In this document: positions 1 to 10,794 of the stretch, in pieces
Numbering within the stretch: position 1 is the stretch's first letter
How the letters are laid out: each line of letters opens with the position of its first letter
Origin: Crossaster papposus
Lineage: Eukaryota > Echinodermata > Asteroidea > Velatida > Solasteridae
Direction: 5' to 3'
Assembly: GCA_037893245.1 (NCBI GenBank)
Contig: JBAIAA010000901.1
Coordinates: 307,001 to 371,000 of the forward strand
DNA: 64,000 nucleotides
Made by a program: the position numbers and the translations under genes
Notes under the pieces: generated by a model
What the model saw: the letters and a program-made list of their open reading frames with translations, nothing else
What the model was told of the DNA's origin: nothing
Database searches by the model: none

Positions 1-720
1 CAGTGTCACTTCGTGGAACCGAAAAACGACAGAATGGACTAATTTCTGCAAAACTCCCCAATACAAATTAGCAAATTAACATGATTTAGGAAAAAACAAC
101 TTCGCCGTGTTATACTTCATGGCACAAAATGATATATTCAGCAATAACTTTTTTTCTTCGAATTTCGTGAATTTGTTGTACACATGTGATGCAGAGGGTT
201 CCAGTTCGTGGTGTCACGTCGGTGACGATTTAAGAACTGCAATAAACCTTTGAGAAATATCTACGAACCAGACGAATTTCCGATTTGGGACTATTCGGGA
301 ATTCGTAACAGTTCATAATCATGCCGAACCATTACGAATGTAACAAGAACTGTACGAATATTATAAGAATAACTTTTACGAATACTCCAAGATTTTGTTA
401 AGAATAAATAAGAATAATATAACAATTTAGCAAGTATGAATCAGAATAATGACGAATTATCCAAATTTTCCTAGGAATTAAATATGAATATTAAACCAAG
501 AATCAAGCAGAATTTAATACGAATTGATCCAGAAGTAACTGAATAAACCAAAACTGCCAAATAATTGATGTGAATATCTACTCTGCTCGGCAAACTGGAA
601 CTGACTGACGATGAGCTCTTCTCTGGATCGTTGTATATATCTGGATCGTCTGGATTCGGCGTCGTTCTTGAAAGATTGAAATCGGCCTAGCTCGGGATTG
701 TTCGGGATTTTCGCATTACA
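1..720. repeat. ACGAAT/TTCGTA motif-rich domain, unit 1 copy
   Basis: The stretch is dense in short motifs such as ACGAAT, TACGAA, AAGAAT and TTCGTGG. From about 240 it matches 26540-27060 of unit 2, which is the tail of the much larger domain at 24905-28560. There is no convincing reading frame. Confidence 0.55.
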
Positions 721-956
721 TTCGGCTTATTCGGTCTTGGCTCTTACTAAATTCGTAATGGCATAATCCTAACCCATTCTGGAGGTATCCCCATATTATT
801 CGTCGTAGCAAATTTGTAGGGGTATCATAAATAGGGGCACCGCCGTGTTGGCATCTTGCCGGTGTCGTGCCTGTACATGTACTTGGATCCTCATTGAGTA
901 ATACTGTAGCCACTATCTTCAATTTACCGCCCAAAGCCTTATTTTGGCATTAAAAA

Positions 957-1178
957 TAGTGTCGCTTACAAGATTTCAATAGATTTTTAAAACATTTTAC
1001 ATTAATGATTACAAAAATTGTAATTCTTGAGTAGTAATTTTTAATAATGTTGAAATTCAATGTTTTTAATATAAAGTTTAAATGTATTTTTATGTTTTGA
1101 GCACGAGAACCGGGACAATTTCTTTTGTGTACGACTGTATATAAATAGCAATAAACCAATAATAATAATAATTTCAGC
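957..1178 (+). repeat. AT-rich insertion with (AAT)n tail
   Basis: Unit 2 passes directly from the equivalent of 950 to the equivalent of 1175 (around 28672-28685), so these roughly 220 bases are specific to unit 1. The right end reads AATAAACC and then AAT triplets, which looks like the 3' tail of a retroposon. No target duplication was recognised. Confidence 0.35.
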
Positions 1179-1244
1179 ATAAATATTAAGACATGCGTAT
1201 GGGTCAAAGCATTTCGATTACTTAATTTGTTTTGTTTTAATTGG

Positions 1245-1955
1245 CATACAAAAAACAATGATCAACATCAACATCTGAAAGAGTCACTTCTTATACTTAA
1301 AAGCAAACAAAACAAATACAAGTCCATAAAACGTGACAAGTTAAAACGATCAAGGTAAAAAAGACAGACCGGTAAAAGGTTGCTGGGTAATGCGTCCGTC
1401 ACATCAAACTAGTTCTCAAAACGTCCTGCCCCGTCCTAACTGAAATCGTAAATCGGGCTGTGCTTGAGGTAGCACGTGTAATTTTGGTCAAATAATGTCA
1501 TAAATACGATGCTACATCGTTCAGAAACAATCCTCAATATGTCCATCTTGTCTTTAACCCGTGCGCAGTGGTTGGTATCCAGTTAAGATCGGAACAACGT
1601 TTCCAAGCAGTCCAAACCAGTTCTGAACTTGTTCTACCTCGTTCCTAATACGTCCTTCGTTCACAGACAGTTCACCTCGTTCTCGCCACGTCCTCATCTC
1701 GTCCCTAGTGCGTTCTGAACGTAATTGCAATCGCGTCCTGGCCCGACGGCTATAAATACCCAGCGCGTTTTGCAGAACGGGATGGCCGCCAGAAAATGTC
1801 GAGTAGACTTAAAGTTCTGGAGCACCCTTTCCGTCTGATGAGACCGTCCATGAAGTTCGTAAACAGTTGCTACTACGTTCGCACACAGTTTGAGCCCGTT
1901 CGGCAACATTGTCAAGAACGTAGTGAACTAGTTTGGTGTGATGGGGGCATAAGAA
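1245..1955. other. Unit 1-specific insertion containing a TATA box-like sequence
   Basis: Unit 2 lacks this segment; its homology stops near 28735 and resumes at 28745 with TGATATGAATCAT. The insert contains many CGTCC/CGTTC strings and the sequence CTATAAATACC at about 1750-1760, followed by a GC-richer stretch. That arrangement resembles a polymerase II core promoter, possibly of a mobile element. No inverted or direct termini and no long reading frame were found. Confidence 0.35.
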
Positions 1956-2109
1956 CCTACAAATGATATGAATCATGCAATTATTTTACCCAATGAAATG
2001 AAGCTCTTTGTTATTCACAATACATTCATATCCTATACTTCTTCATATAAATGTACAAACACGTGTGCTTTTGTATACATTGCGCGTGCTTTCATATTCA
2101 AGGTCAATA

Positions 2110-2490
2110 GAAAATGTCACATTTTTCAAAAGCCACACCCACAACTAATTTCTCATTAAAATGGTGTCAAAATGTTTGCAAGGCATTGGTCTACAAGTTC
2201 AAACTAGTTTGCACCCAAAACACATGCAACAATAATCGCTGGAAAATGCGTACTGCTTAGAATCAGGGAAACCCCTACAGGGGCGTGGTTTGTTAATTTA
2301 AAAGCCACGCCCACAACAAATGTCTAGTTAAAATGGTGTCAAATGTTTGCAAGGCATAGGTCTAAAAGTTCAAACTGGTTTGAACCCAAAACACATGCAC
2401 TGATAATTGCTGGAAAATGCGTACTACATGTACATGTACTTACAATCAGGAAACCCCTAAAAAAAGGGGTGGGTTGTTAATTTAAAAGAG
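2110..2490. repeat. Tandem repeat of about 175 bp, two copies
   Basis: Two neighbouring units each run from AAAGCCACGCCCACAAC through ATGGTGTCAAA, TTTGCAAGGCAT and ACACATGCA to an AATCAGG(G)AAACCCCTA end. Unit 2 carries the same pair at 28900-29250. Nothing here is protein-coding. Confidence 0.6.
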
Positions 2491-2934
2491 GTAGTATATA
2501 CATGTACATAAAACATTATTAATATCATTTAAAAACGTGAAAATTTTCTCAGATTTAACTCACCGTGAGGAATTAAAAATCAGTAATTGGTGTTCATGTT
2601 TGCATGAATATACAGCGGTTTTCACCTTTTTTTTCCCCTTTTCCCCCAGAAATAGCCATAGAAAATGACAAAACCCCTAAGGAAATTTGGAAACATATAA
2701 ATCAGTGAAATGGAACCACCAAGCATTCCAAAACTGTTTTCAGATCGCTTCTCGGTCTTAGAAAACACCTGAGCCGATTTTTGGACATAAGAACCACTAC
2801 TAATATTGAAATTAAAATCAGTGGAAGTAGCCGGTGTCATTAAAATAAGACTCCTATGAAAATCGGACCCTTTTTCCTATTATTGGTTAAACCCTCTCAC
2901 GTGATAGGTCACGCTCCTAATTATCTCCACTTAA

Positions 2935-3654
2935 AGATGGACTACAACGGAATAATGATAAAGGCTGTGTTGCTGTTTTTTGTTCGAGAAATGTATAATG
3001 ATTACTAATATATCATTAGTATTCAATAAATCTTGTTCCTTCATGCAAAAAACAACAAAATTGATCGGCGTTCTACTACCCAGTAAAACGCAGTTTCAGC
3101 AAAAGCCCTTAACTCATGAATAATTCATACTTTGTGTGTGACGTACTACCCATGAAAACGCATACATATGGTGGCCCTGAAGGGACTCCGCAGATCGCGA
3201 ATATTGACGTCAAATTTGACGTCAATATTCGCGACTTTTGGGGAAAGTCGTGAATATCGACGTCAAATTTGACGTCAATATTCGCGACCTTTTTGGAAAG
3301 TCGTGAACTAATATTGACGTCAAATTTGACGTCGATATTCGCGATCTGCGGAGTCCCTTCAGGGCCACCATGTATGCGTTTTCATGGGTAGTACGTCATC
3401 ACTTTTCGCTGGTTTACAAGTCCGCTGGTACTATATCGTGGATTTCATCGTGGTTTTCAGTGGATCTTTGCCGGGAACCAGTACAGGGTGGGACATTTCA
3501 AAATCGAAGAATCGAGGTCTAATTTTGTCGGTCAAATTGCAACAAAATTATTTAGAGAAAAACATGACCGTAACAATAAAGTGTTACCTGAACACAACAT
3601 AAACAAGGTCCGATAATAAATTTAATGTGTGAGTTTTCGTTGTATAGTCCATCT
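2935..3654. mobile_element. Non-autonomous TTAA-target DNA transposon
   Basis: The ends are inverted repeats, AGATGGACTACAACG at the left and the complement of AGATGGACTATACAACG at the right. They are flanked by TTAA at 2931-2934 and 3655-3658. Unit 2 has a single TTAA at the matching site (29707-29710, CCACTTAAGGATGCG), so the insertion and its 4-bp target duplication are directly visible. TTAA targets are typical of piggyBac and Kolobok elements; the TIR alone does not decide between them. A 200-bp palindromic element is nested inside. A partial relative lies at 62009-62420. Confidence 0.75.
3170..3369. mobile_element. GGTGGCCC-type palindromic element with TGACGTCA repeats
   Basis: The outer ends are GGTGGCCCTGAAGGGAC and its complement. 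The interior consists of three palindromic blocks built from ATTGACGTCAAATTTGACGT flanked by TCGCGA-like strings, so nearly the whole element can fold back. It interrupts the 2935-3654 transposon between GACGTACTACCCATGA and its inverted partner. Related ends occur at 7130 and 62793. Confidence 0.6.
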
Positions 3655-4261
3655 TTAAGCATGCGCAATACTACCAATGAGTCCGGATTTCATGGGGTCT
3701 GAAATTCACGCTACACCAGTCTACTTAAGGCTAGTAAAGTCATTAGCGGTGAGGTTTGTTGTCTGTACAATTATGTCTTTGGGATTTTAGACAGGGTAGT
3801 ATACTTGCATGCGTGTTTTGTTTTCTTAATTTATTCGCGATTGGAACATAGCAGAACAAAACAGTGGTCCCAAAACAAAGACGCAGTCTACCAAATTATA
3901 TTATATAACGCCAAGATGGCTTAACAAAATATAGGTCAACTCGACAAGGTTAATCGTTGTATTAGGTCATCACACCGGCAGTTAACAATCAACCTTAAAT
4001 TCTAAAGAAACTAATAGTAATATTCACACTCGCACCAAACGTCTCTTACAAATTATATTTCTTTCACGTAAAAAAGAAATATGTAAATGTCAAATAGTGA
4101 AAGTTGCCACCAAAATGGCGCTTTTCCAGTGGTTTGTTTCCCACTCTGTTAGAGCGACTCTGAAATGTTCATTTTTGGATTGGATTCTTCTTTATCAAAT
4201 ATGCAAATAAGATATTTACAAGCTGGTAATAATCTTACGCCGTATTTCAAGATATCACTTG

Positions 4262-4267
4262 TTTTAT
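4262..4267 (-). promoter_or_regulatory. Candidate poly(A) signal of the unit 1 TRIM remnant
   Basis: AATAAA on the minus strand lies about 80 bases beyond the stop codon of the NHL exon. The same element is present downstream of the unit 2 gene at 31825-31830. Confidence 0.35.
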
Positions 4268-4345
4268 TGGTATTTGTGACTCTTCATGTTTGTTTGTGTT
4301 TTTTCCATCGACGATACAATCAGCATGTTTGCTCGCAATGTCACA

Positions 4346-6062
4346 TCACACCTGGTGATACATTTTGACTGAATTGTTGTCAATCACTGCCAGTTTCCCA
4401 TCTGATGTGAATGTGATTCCTTGGGGACAGTGCAGACCCTGTGCAATGCACTTGATAAATACACCTTGAGAGTCATAGTGGTGGATATGACCTGTGTTAA
4501 AACTATTATGCATCGCAACATAGATACCTGAGCTATCAGTGTACACACAGCGGCAGTGTTGTACTGGTTGACCATTGATGGTGGGTTTGATGGTGCGTCG
4601 TGTAGTACCATTGCCATCAACAACATTTACTGTCTGTAACTCTGAACTGATGACAATTCTATCATTGCTGTCTACAGCCAGGAAGTAAGGTTCATCCTTG
4701 ACTGGTATGGTACGTAGGAGCTCACCATCAGTGGGGCTGTGTTCAGTCAACACCAGCCTCTCGATATCACCTACTACGATGGTACCATCATTCTTGACAG
4801 CTACACTCTGGAGGTCAACTTCGGTCTCACCGACCTCACTCGGTGGCACCGTTAGGATCTCGTAGGCCAGCGTGTTGTCGCTGTTGAACACCTTTACATG
4901 GGTATCGCTGCCTACCTCGACGACCACCAAACGATTGTTGGTGCGTGTAGCTGCGATCCTGCTTGGAACTGTAGGAGTCATGATGTCAAAACAAACAAAC
5001 GTATGCAGTTATTTAACAGTCAACACAGACATTTTTGAAAGAGTGAAAACTGCAGTGCAGTAGAAAAAAATGTCTGTCAAAGAATACATTGTCAAGGTTT
5101 GGTATACACGCTTCAGAAATCAACGCGTCTTATAATTCACCTTGCATAATCTGTTACGTTTGGTGCTTATTTATGCATCAGAATGTGGGGCATTTTCTGT
5201 GTTTAGCGAGTAAACAATTTTCTAAACACTTTCTTACTATCACTATATATCAGTTTGTAAACGTGATTTCATGCTGAACATATGTTTAGCATGAGGATGA
5301 ATAGTGTTTGGTCATTGAACATTGATGTTTAGGAATTGGACACGGGTGTTTAGCTGCAAAACATGTTAACTTTAGCAACAAAAATGTGTAAACCTGCGTA
5401 TATCGATGTTTTATACGCGAAAATATTTCTTTAATCAAATCCACAGTATTAATGTTTTTTTCTCTGTAACTATCAGATGTATTTTTCTTAGACTTCCCAT
5501 CTTTTGCAAAGAGCTTCAGGAATAAAGCAAATCAAATTACTGAGGTCAAATGTCCATTTTTAGTTTGTCCACTTTCGAATAGTTTGTTTTCATGAAACAA
5601 ACATTGAGGTTGAAATACCAACTTAAATAGATCATTATTCTGTTTTAAATTTACAGTTTCAATGGAGTTTTATTTATTTATTTTTAAAACTTATTTGTGA
5701 AAAATTGTAATACAGAGAATATTAGTAAAGAGCGAAAGCAAATTGTTCAAGTGCATAATTTCACAGATGGCAGGTAATTTCAACTTACATTCTTGCATCG
5801 GGATTGTGCTTATCTGGTTGCCATCGATGCTGCAGATCACAACTCGTCGGTTGTCATAGTCAGTCACTGCAATCTTATCAGGTTGACAAGCAGCAATGCC
5901 ACAAGCCCCATCGAACTCTCCTGGACCGCTTCCCTGTCTACCAAACTCACCACACAGCTCCCACTTGCCTTCCATCACCACCACCTCCCCCAGACTGATG
6001 TCACCAACACCCTCACTCTGCTTGAACTTCAGTAATGCCAGCCTGTCATCAACTCTAGGAAT
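4346..6062 (-). pseudogene. TRIM-NHL gene remnant (unit 1), RING, B-boxes and coiled coil deleted
   Basis: The remnant has two open pieces. The 3' exon (4968-4346) encodes about 207 residues of NHL propeller ending NNSVKMYHQV. The 5' piece (about 6062-5789) encodes VDDRLALLKFKQ and the first NHL repeat with GEFGRQGSGPGEF. They are joined by an 820-base intron with GTAAGT donor and CTACAG acceptor, in frame. Compared with the intact copies, everything upstream of the AIPRVDD segment is missing: about 1.2 kb of RING, B-box and coiled-coil sequence is replaced by about 71 foreign bases. Without the RING it cannot be an ordinary ubiquitin ligase. It is either a pseudogene or, if transcribed, an NHL-only product. 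Both remaining exons are open, so the deletion may be recent. Confidence 0.75.
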
Positions 6063-6133
6063 AGCGTGTTTATGCGTCATCCGTTTTGAATCTGGGGAAA
6101 TATTTGCGTTTATATACGTCATCCGGCGCAAAC
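6063..6133. other. Filler sequence at the TRIM deletion junction
   Basis: These 71 bases lie between sequence matching the TRIM exon and sequence matching the region upstream of the gene (34868 onward). They contain two similar strings, TATGCGTCATCCG and TATACGTCATCCG, and have no counterpart in the other units. This looks like repair filler or the scar of an excised element. Confidence 0.5.
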
Positions 6134-7125
6134 TGGTTAAAGAGAAGGCTGATAATTTTAGAAGTAACTTAATTACATCCCATCTTGACACCAACAGCCA
6201 TGCAAGTTGTTACCAAAATATTAAACTGAATTCTATACATAATATTCAGGGAATTAAGATGTGGTTCGAGGTCATGTATCATGAATCTTTGACCTTTCAT
6301 TTTCTCCACTGGTGTTATAGTCCATATAGCAGGCATCAATGGGAAGACAGTCTAGATATAAAATCATTGTTTGGCGAAATTATTTGAGCACAAAAGCGTG
6401 TACGTGCTAGATGCAGTAGCGACAAGCTACATCACAAAATGTGCAGATATGCAATAAACCATGGAGGAATAAGAAGGAATACATATACACACTGGCAAAA
6501 GTATTAAAGATTATACTTAGTAAAGTGCTGTCCAGATAATGTACAATTAAAATAAGCGCTTGTTAAAGTGTTATGTTTGGCATAAGCCAATTCGGTATTC
6601 CAACTGCACATGCGCACATGAAGATTTGACGATTTTTCTTTTGATATAAACATTTCATCGATTGCGTGCAAAGGCATAGCGGGGTACCAGCAAATTTCAA
6701 GAGATCGTCGTGTTTTAAAGTTACTAAGTAACATATGTTTGTTTACGTTTTGGTGTTTTCAGGTGTTTTGTGTGGCCAAACTTTTGTTCGAACAAAGTGC
6801 CCATCGTCTTTTCGATTTCAAAAGAAAATACACAGAATGCAGATTCGGTTACCACGTCCCCCATAGCCTTGTGTGCATTTGTCTGCCGTGTTTATATCCT
6901 TGAGAAAAATTGTTGAATCTTGTTGTGCACATGCGCAGTCGGAACTCCAAAGTGGCTTATTGTACATGTCATCACATCGATTATGAAAAAACAGCGTCAA
7001 GCTGCAACATTTTCTTTGCCATTTTTCAATTGATCGATATGGTTACTCACATTTTTAAAAAGTTGCCAGTTTGGATGCGAGTTAAAATAAGCAAATCCTT
7101 TCAGTTTCACTCAGTTGTCCTATAA
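6134..7125. other. TRIM upstream region, unit 1
   Basis: Most of this stretch is shared with 34865-35580 and 57000-57600. The shared part includes AAACCATGGAGGAATAAGAA and a run containing GATTATACTTAGTAAAGTGCTG. It lies upstream of the minus-strand TRIM gene, so it may contain promoter sequence, but no TATA box or initiator could be assigned. Bases 6590-6930 appear specific to unit 1. Confidence 0.4.
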
Positions 7126-7746
7126 GTATGGTGGCCCTGAAGGGACACGCAGATCGTGAATATTGACGTCAATATTCACGACAAATTTCACGACTTTCCT
7201 CAAAGTCGCGAATATTGACGTCAAATTTGACGTTAATATTCACGACTTTTCCAAAAAGTCGCGAATATTGACGTCAAATTTGACGTCGATATTCGCGTCA
7301 AATTTCACGACTTTCCCCGAAAGTCGCGAATAATTGACGTCAATATTCGCGACAAAATTCACGACTTTCCTCAAAGTCGCGAATATTGACGTCAATATTG
7401 ACGTCAATATTCACGACTTTCCCCAAAAGTCGCGAATATTGACGTCAAATTTGACGTCAATATTCACGACTTTCCCCAAAAGTCGCGAATATTGACGTCA
7501 AATTTGACGTCAATATTCGCGACTTGCCCCCAAAGTCGCAAATATTTTGACGCGAATTTTTTTCCACAAGCTAGGTTTTGACTAGTCTTGCTCCAAGACT
7601 GAATTTTTCATTTGTCCGGGGCGCGCCGTCCGTCTATGCAGTTGTTCGTCGATCATCCCATGATCATCCATACTCAGAAAACGGGCTTATTGAGGGCGCC
7701 CTCGATTGTCACAAGAGATCAGTGGATTTGTTTCAAGATTAGAAAC

Positions 7747-8215
7747 AAATCTCGTGAACTGAACTTAAAGGTAGCTTTGCAGACATCAAAAATATTTAAG
7801 GTAAAATTTGACATGGCACTGCTGAGCACTTGATTTGTAAAGGATATCCCTTTACAGCATGTGTTCTGCACGCAGTTACCTGTGTATTAGTTCTGCACTG
7901 ACGTGACCGAAGTGATAAATGCTTACAAATCTCGTGAACTGAACTTAAAGGTAGGATACACCATTTGCAGACATCAAAAATATTTACTACCGAATTATTA
8001 AGAAATATCTTACTTATTTGAAGGTAAATTATGATTCTATGGCACTGCTGAGCACTTGATTTGTAAAAGGATATCCCTTTACAGCATGTGTTCTGCACGC
8101 AGTTATACCTGTGTATTAGTTCTGCACTGACGTGACCGAATTGATAAATGCTTACAAATCTCGTGAACTGAACTTAAAGGTAGAATACACCATTTGCAGA
8201 CATCAACAATTTGAA
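7747..8215. repeat. Tandem repeat, about 180-230 bp, 2.3 copies
   Basis: Each unit begins ATCTCGTGAACTGAACTTAA and continues through GCAGACATCAA, GGCACTGCTGAGCACTTGAT and CTGCACTGACGTGACCGAA. The first two units are complete and the third stops after GCAGACATCAACAAT. The array fills the loop of the foldback element. Confidence 0.65.
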
Positions 8216-8224
8216 GATCAATTA

Positions 8225-8320
8225 TGATTCTAGGCATCCAGCAAAATGATCGCGCTAGATATCCTGTAATTATTCCGAAAAATATAATTTTATAAAAATA
8301 AATTCGCGAGCGCCGAATCG
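8225..8320 (+). repeat. Dispersed repeat, GCATCCAGCAAAATGAT...CGCCG family
   Basis: The sequence from GATTCTAGGCATCCAGCAAA through AAAAATATAATTTTATAAA to TTCGCGAGCGCCG recurs at 58030-58135 in the same orientation and at 46585-46690 inverted. No coding content is seen. It may be the end of one transposon family. Confidence 0.5.
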
Positions 8321-8690
8321 CCCCGGAACAAGACTAGCCAAAACCTAGCTTGTGGAAAAAATTTCGCGTCAAAATATTTGCGACTTTGGGGGCAAGTCGC
8401 GAATATTGACGTCAAATTTGACGTCAATATTTGCGACTTTTGGGGAAGGTCGTGAATATTGACGTCAAGTTTGACGTCAATATTTGCGACTTTTGGGGAA
8501 AGTCGTGAAATTTGTCGTCAATATTGACGTCAATATTCGCGACTTTTAGAGCAAGTCGCGAAATTTGACGTCAATATTGACGTCAGGCGACTTTAGGAAA
8601 AAAGTCGCGAATATTGACGTCAAATTTGACGTCAATATTCGCGACTTTTTGGGAAAGTCGTGAAATTTGACGTCAATATTGACTGCCAAT

Positions 8691-9600
8691 TCAGTATGAT
8701 TTTCAAAACGCTAAGTTTCTGGATTATGAATCATGGTATACACAAAATTGGAGCGATTTATGATACAGGCTATTCCTTACTTTACTAAATCACATTAATC
8801 TTGTCCTTATATTGAAGTCATCTATACAAGTTGCTATAAATGCAACTTGAGTTTATTCATGTCCATGGTACTTTAGCTACCAGTAGATTTTGACATGATA
8901 ATACTTTAGTCTGCCAGTTAAAATGCATATATATTTTTAAAAAATATTATAACTTACACCCGGGAACTTACATCCATGTAAGCAAGGCGCTACAGCTTTA
9001 TTCATGGATAACATGTTTGGGAAATGTAAATCACCAAGATTAAGATATAATAATAATAATAATATACAGTAACTGCAATATTGCACCGTACTTCAAAGAA
9101 GTATTTGCATGTTTAGGCATGGGCTGGCTTGTTCGAGATGAATACGCAGATCATTATTGTATCATAGGTCAATATTTGCAATTTGTCACACTGAAGCAGA
9201 TTCTTATAGTTCTTGTATTAACATAGATTCATTCTAATTCAAGTGCAGTGCAGTGCAATATTGTAATTAATGTGTTTTACTATTGTGACAGTGTTACACG
9301 TAATTTTGATTTGATTTTTAATTAAAGTTTATTTCAATCAATATATTCTGTAAAGTGCCCTCATCTGTCACGAGAGCTCGTGCTTATTTTATAAGGTACA
9401 ATGAACAATAGGGCATAAATATAGTCTTATTGTCCTAGACACAGACACATGGTTACTGTACTATCCAGCTTAATAATTGGATGCGAGCAATTCTTAAAAT
9501 ACACATGAAAACTCCGAAAAGCTCTTGGTAAATTAAACTTTTGATGAAGGCCTCCTTTTCATGAGGAATAACTCATAATAGCTTAAACATGCTTTCATGA
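8691..9600. other. AT-rich sequence specific to unit 1, no recognised gene
   Basis: There is no open frame with recognisable similarity. A short AAT run lies at about 9046-9062. The stretch belongs to the 3.5-kb block (7130-10598) that separates the TRIM upstream region from the conserved 10600 segment in this unit only. Confidence 0.4.
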
Positions 9601-10600
9601 GTTGACCGATTTCTTATTCTTAAGCGGATTTGTGCATCAGATGGACACTTAAGAACGAGTTTTTCGTATTCTGGGTTGCCAGATGAACATGTTGACATAA
9701 GTTTTGTGGACGTACTCGATCATACCGATACAATTATAAACACGTGGTGGGTCAAAAGGGTACACTTTTAGGCATAATTGCATGTTTAAGCCATGAAGAC
9801 ACCAACAAAATACTACTTTAACAACTGGTTTAGACCTTCACATTAAACCTTATTTCAATCCTCTACCTGTGGTTCCGGAGAAATGGCATATGTGACCCGC
9901 TCCATCGTAATCAGGAATAAGTCGCTGAGGCCGTTTTACGCAATCGGCCGTTGAAGTGAATGCATGGGTGAAAATCGTGACCAAGTATTTTATTGGGCTG
10001 TCCGTATGATTTTGGTCAATTTTGTTTATTTCAGAGCTGTTTTTCTCGGAATGTGGATTCGGCAAATAAATATACACCTGTCATCTTCATCAGACCATAA
10101 CGTTTTTGAGACCTATTCCTTATTTCGATGGAGCGGGTCACATTATTCCAAACGTAATTAGGTCAATTATCGATCTTTGACCCATTCTTAAGTGGATTAG
10201 TGCATGGAGTTGAAACTTAAGAATTAGATATTCGGAATCAGGATATCTTGGAGTACATTTTGAGCCAAAATGTGTCCTCGTACGTGACAATACCGATAAA
10301 AGTGCTAATTAGCGTTAATTAGGCCATTCTTAAGTGGCTTAGTGCATTAGTTGAAAACTTAAGAATTGGCTTTTTGAAATTAGACTCCCTTGAAGTACAT
10401 ATGACAAAAATTTGGTCCTCGTACGCCACAATACCGATACAAAATATAAGGGGGTCATTTTGAGAGTGCCCCCAGGGGGCGGTGCAAGAGTGCCAAACTT
10501 AAGAATCCACATTTTGGGGTTCCCACACATAGTCCTACTCATTTCAGGTGTCAAACCTTTCGTACGCAACAATACCGATAAAAGTCTGCTAGCTCCTGGA
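9600..10600. repeat. Degenerate tandem array with CTTAAG and ATACCGATA motifs
   Basis: Units contain TTCTTAAG(T/C)GGATTTGTGCAT-like strings, CACTTAAGAAC and CAATACCGATA at about 9615, 9720, 10180, 10290, 10325, 10430 and 10570. The last unit (10442-10605), with its GTGCCCCCAGGGGGCGGTGC segment and CTAGCTCCTGG end, resembles 23035-23180 at the end of another array. No gene is seen. Confidence 0.5.
9891..10142. mobile_element. MITE with TGTGACCCGCTCCATCG termini
   Basis: TGTGACCCGCTCCATCG at 9891 and its complement ending at 10142 form inverted termini that extend with mismatches for about 30 bases. The 250-bp length and lack of coding capacity fit a miniature inverted-repeat element. The target duplication is unclear. 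It sits inside the 9600-10600 array. Confidence 0.55.
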
Positions 10601-10790
10601 CTAATACGACACGCCCAGCGTTCTAACTCTGGTCGTTTTCCAAACCCCAGCTCTAACATAGGATCTATTGGGCTTCGTTCCAGCACCATTGACGAATTAC
10701 TGCATGACGAAGCCAAAATGGAGACGAAGCTGGGGCTTGGACAACGGATCACAGATACCGGATCCAATGATCACTGTATATGAGATGGGT
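10599..10790. repeat. Conserved 190-bp segment with inverted CCAGCTC/GAGCTGG-like arms, unit 1
   Basis: The same segment occurs at 35650-35830 and 57675-57865, running from ATACGACACGCCCAGC to GATACCGGATCCAAWGATCA. Internal arms CCAAACCCCAGCTC and GAAGCTGGGGCTTGG are inverted and suggest a short MITE. The satellite follows immediately in all three units. Confidence 0.5.
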
Positions 10791-10794
10791 AGGA

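Larger units (their letters stand above)
7130..8690. mobile_element. Long foldback element with TGACGTCA arrays, right end truncated
   Basis: The left end is GGTGGCCCTGAAGGGAC, as in the 3170 element. The left arm to about 7600 and the right arm from about 8335 are inverted copies built of ATTGACGTCAATATTCGCGA-like units; inner arm ends TGGAAAAAAATT and CAAGCTAGGTTTTG face each other. The right arm stops within a TGACGTCA unit without reaching a GGGCCACC end. The centre carries a different tandem repeat and a dispersed repeat. No transposase is present, so this is a non-autonomous foldback (Tourist/foldback-like) element. Confidence 0.6.

Noticed and set aside
7130-8690. LTR retrotransposon with direct repeats
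   Set aside because: The long repeats are inverted, not direct, and no gag, pol or primer-binding site was found.
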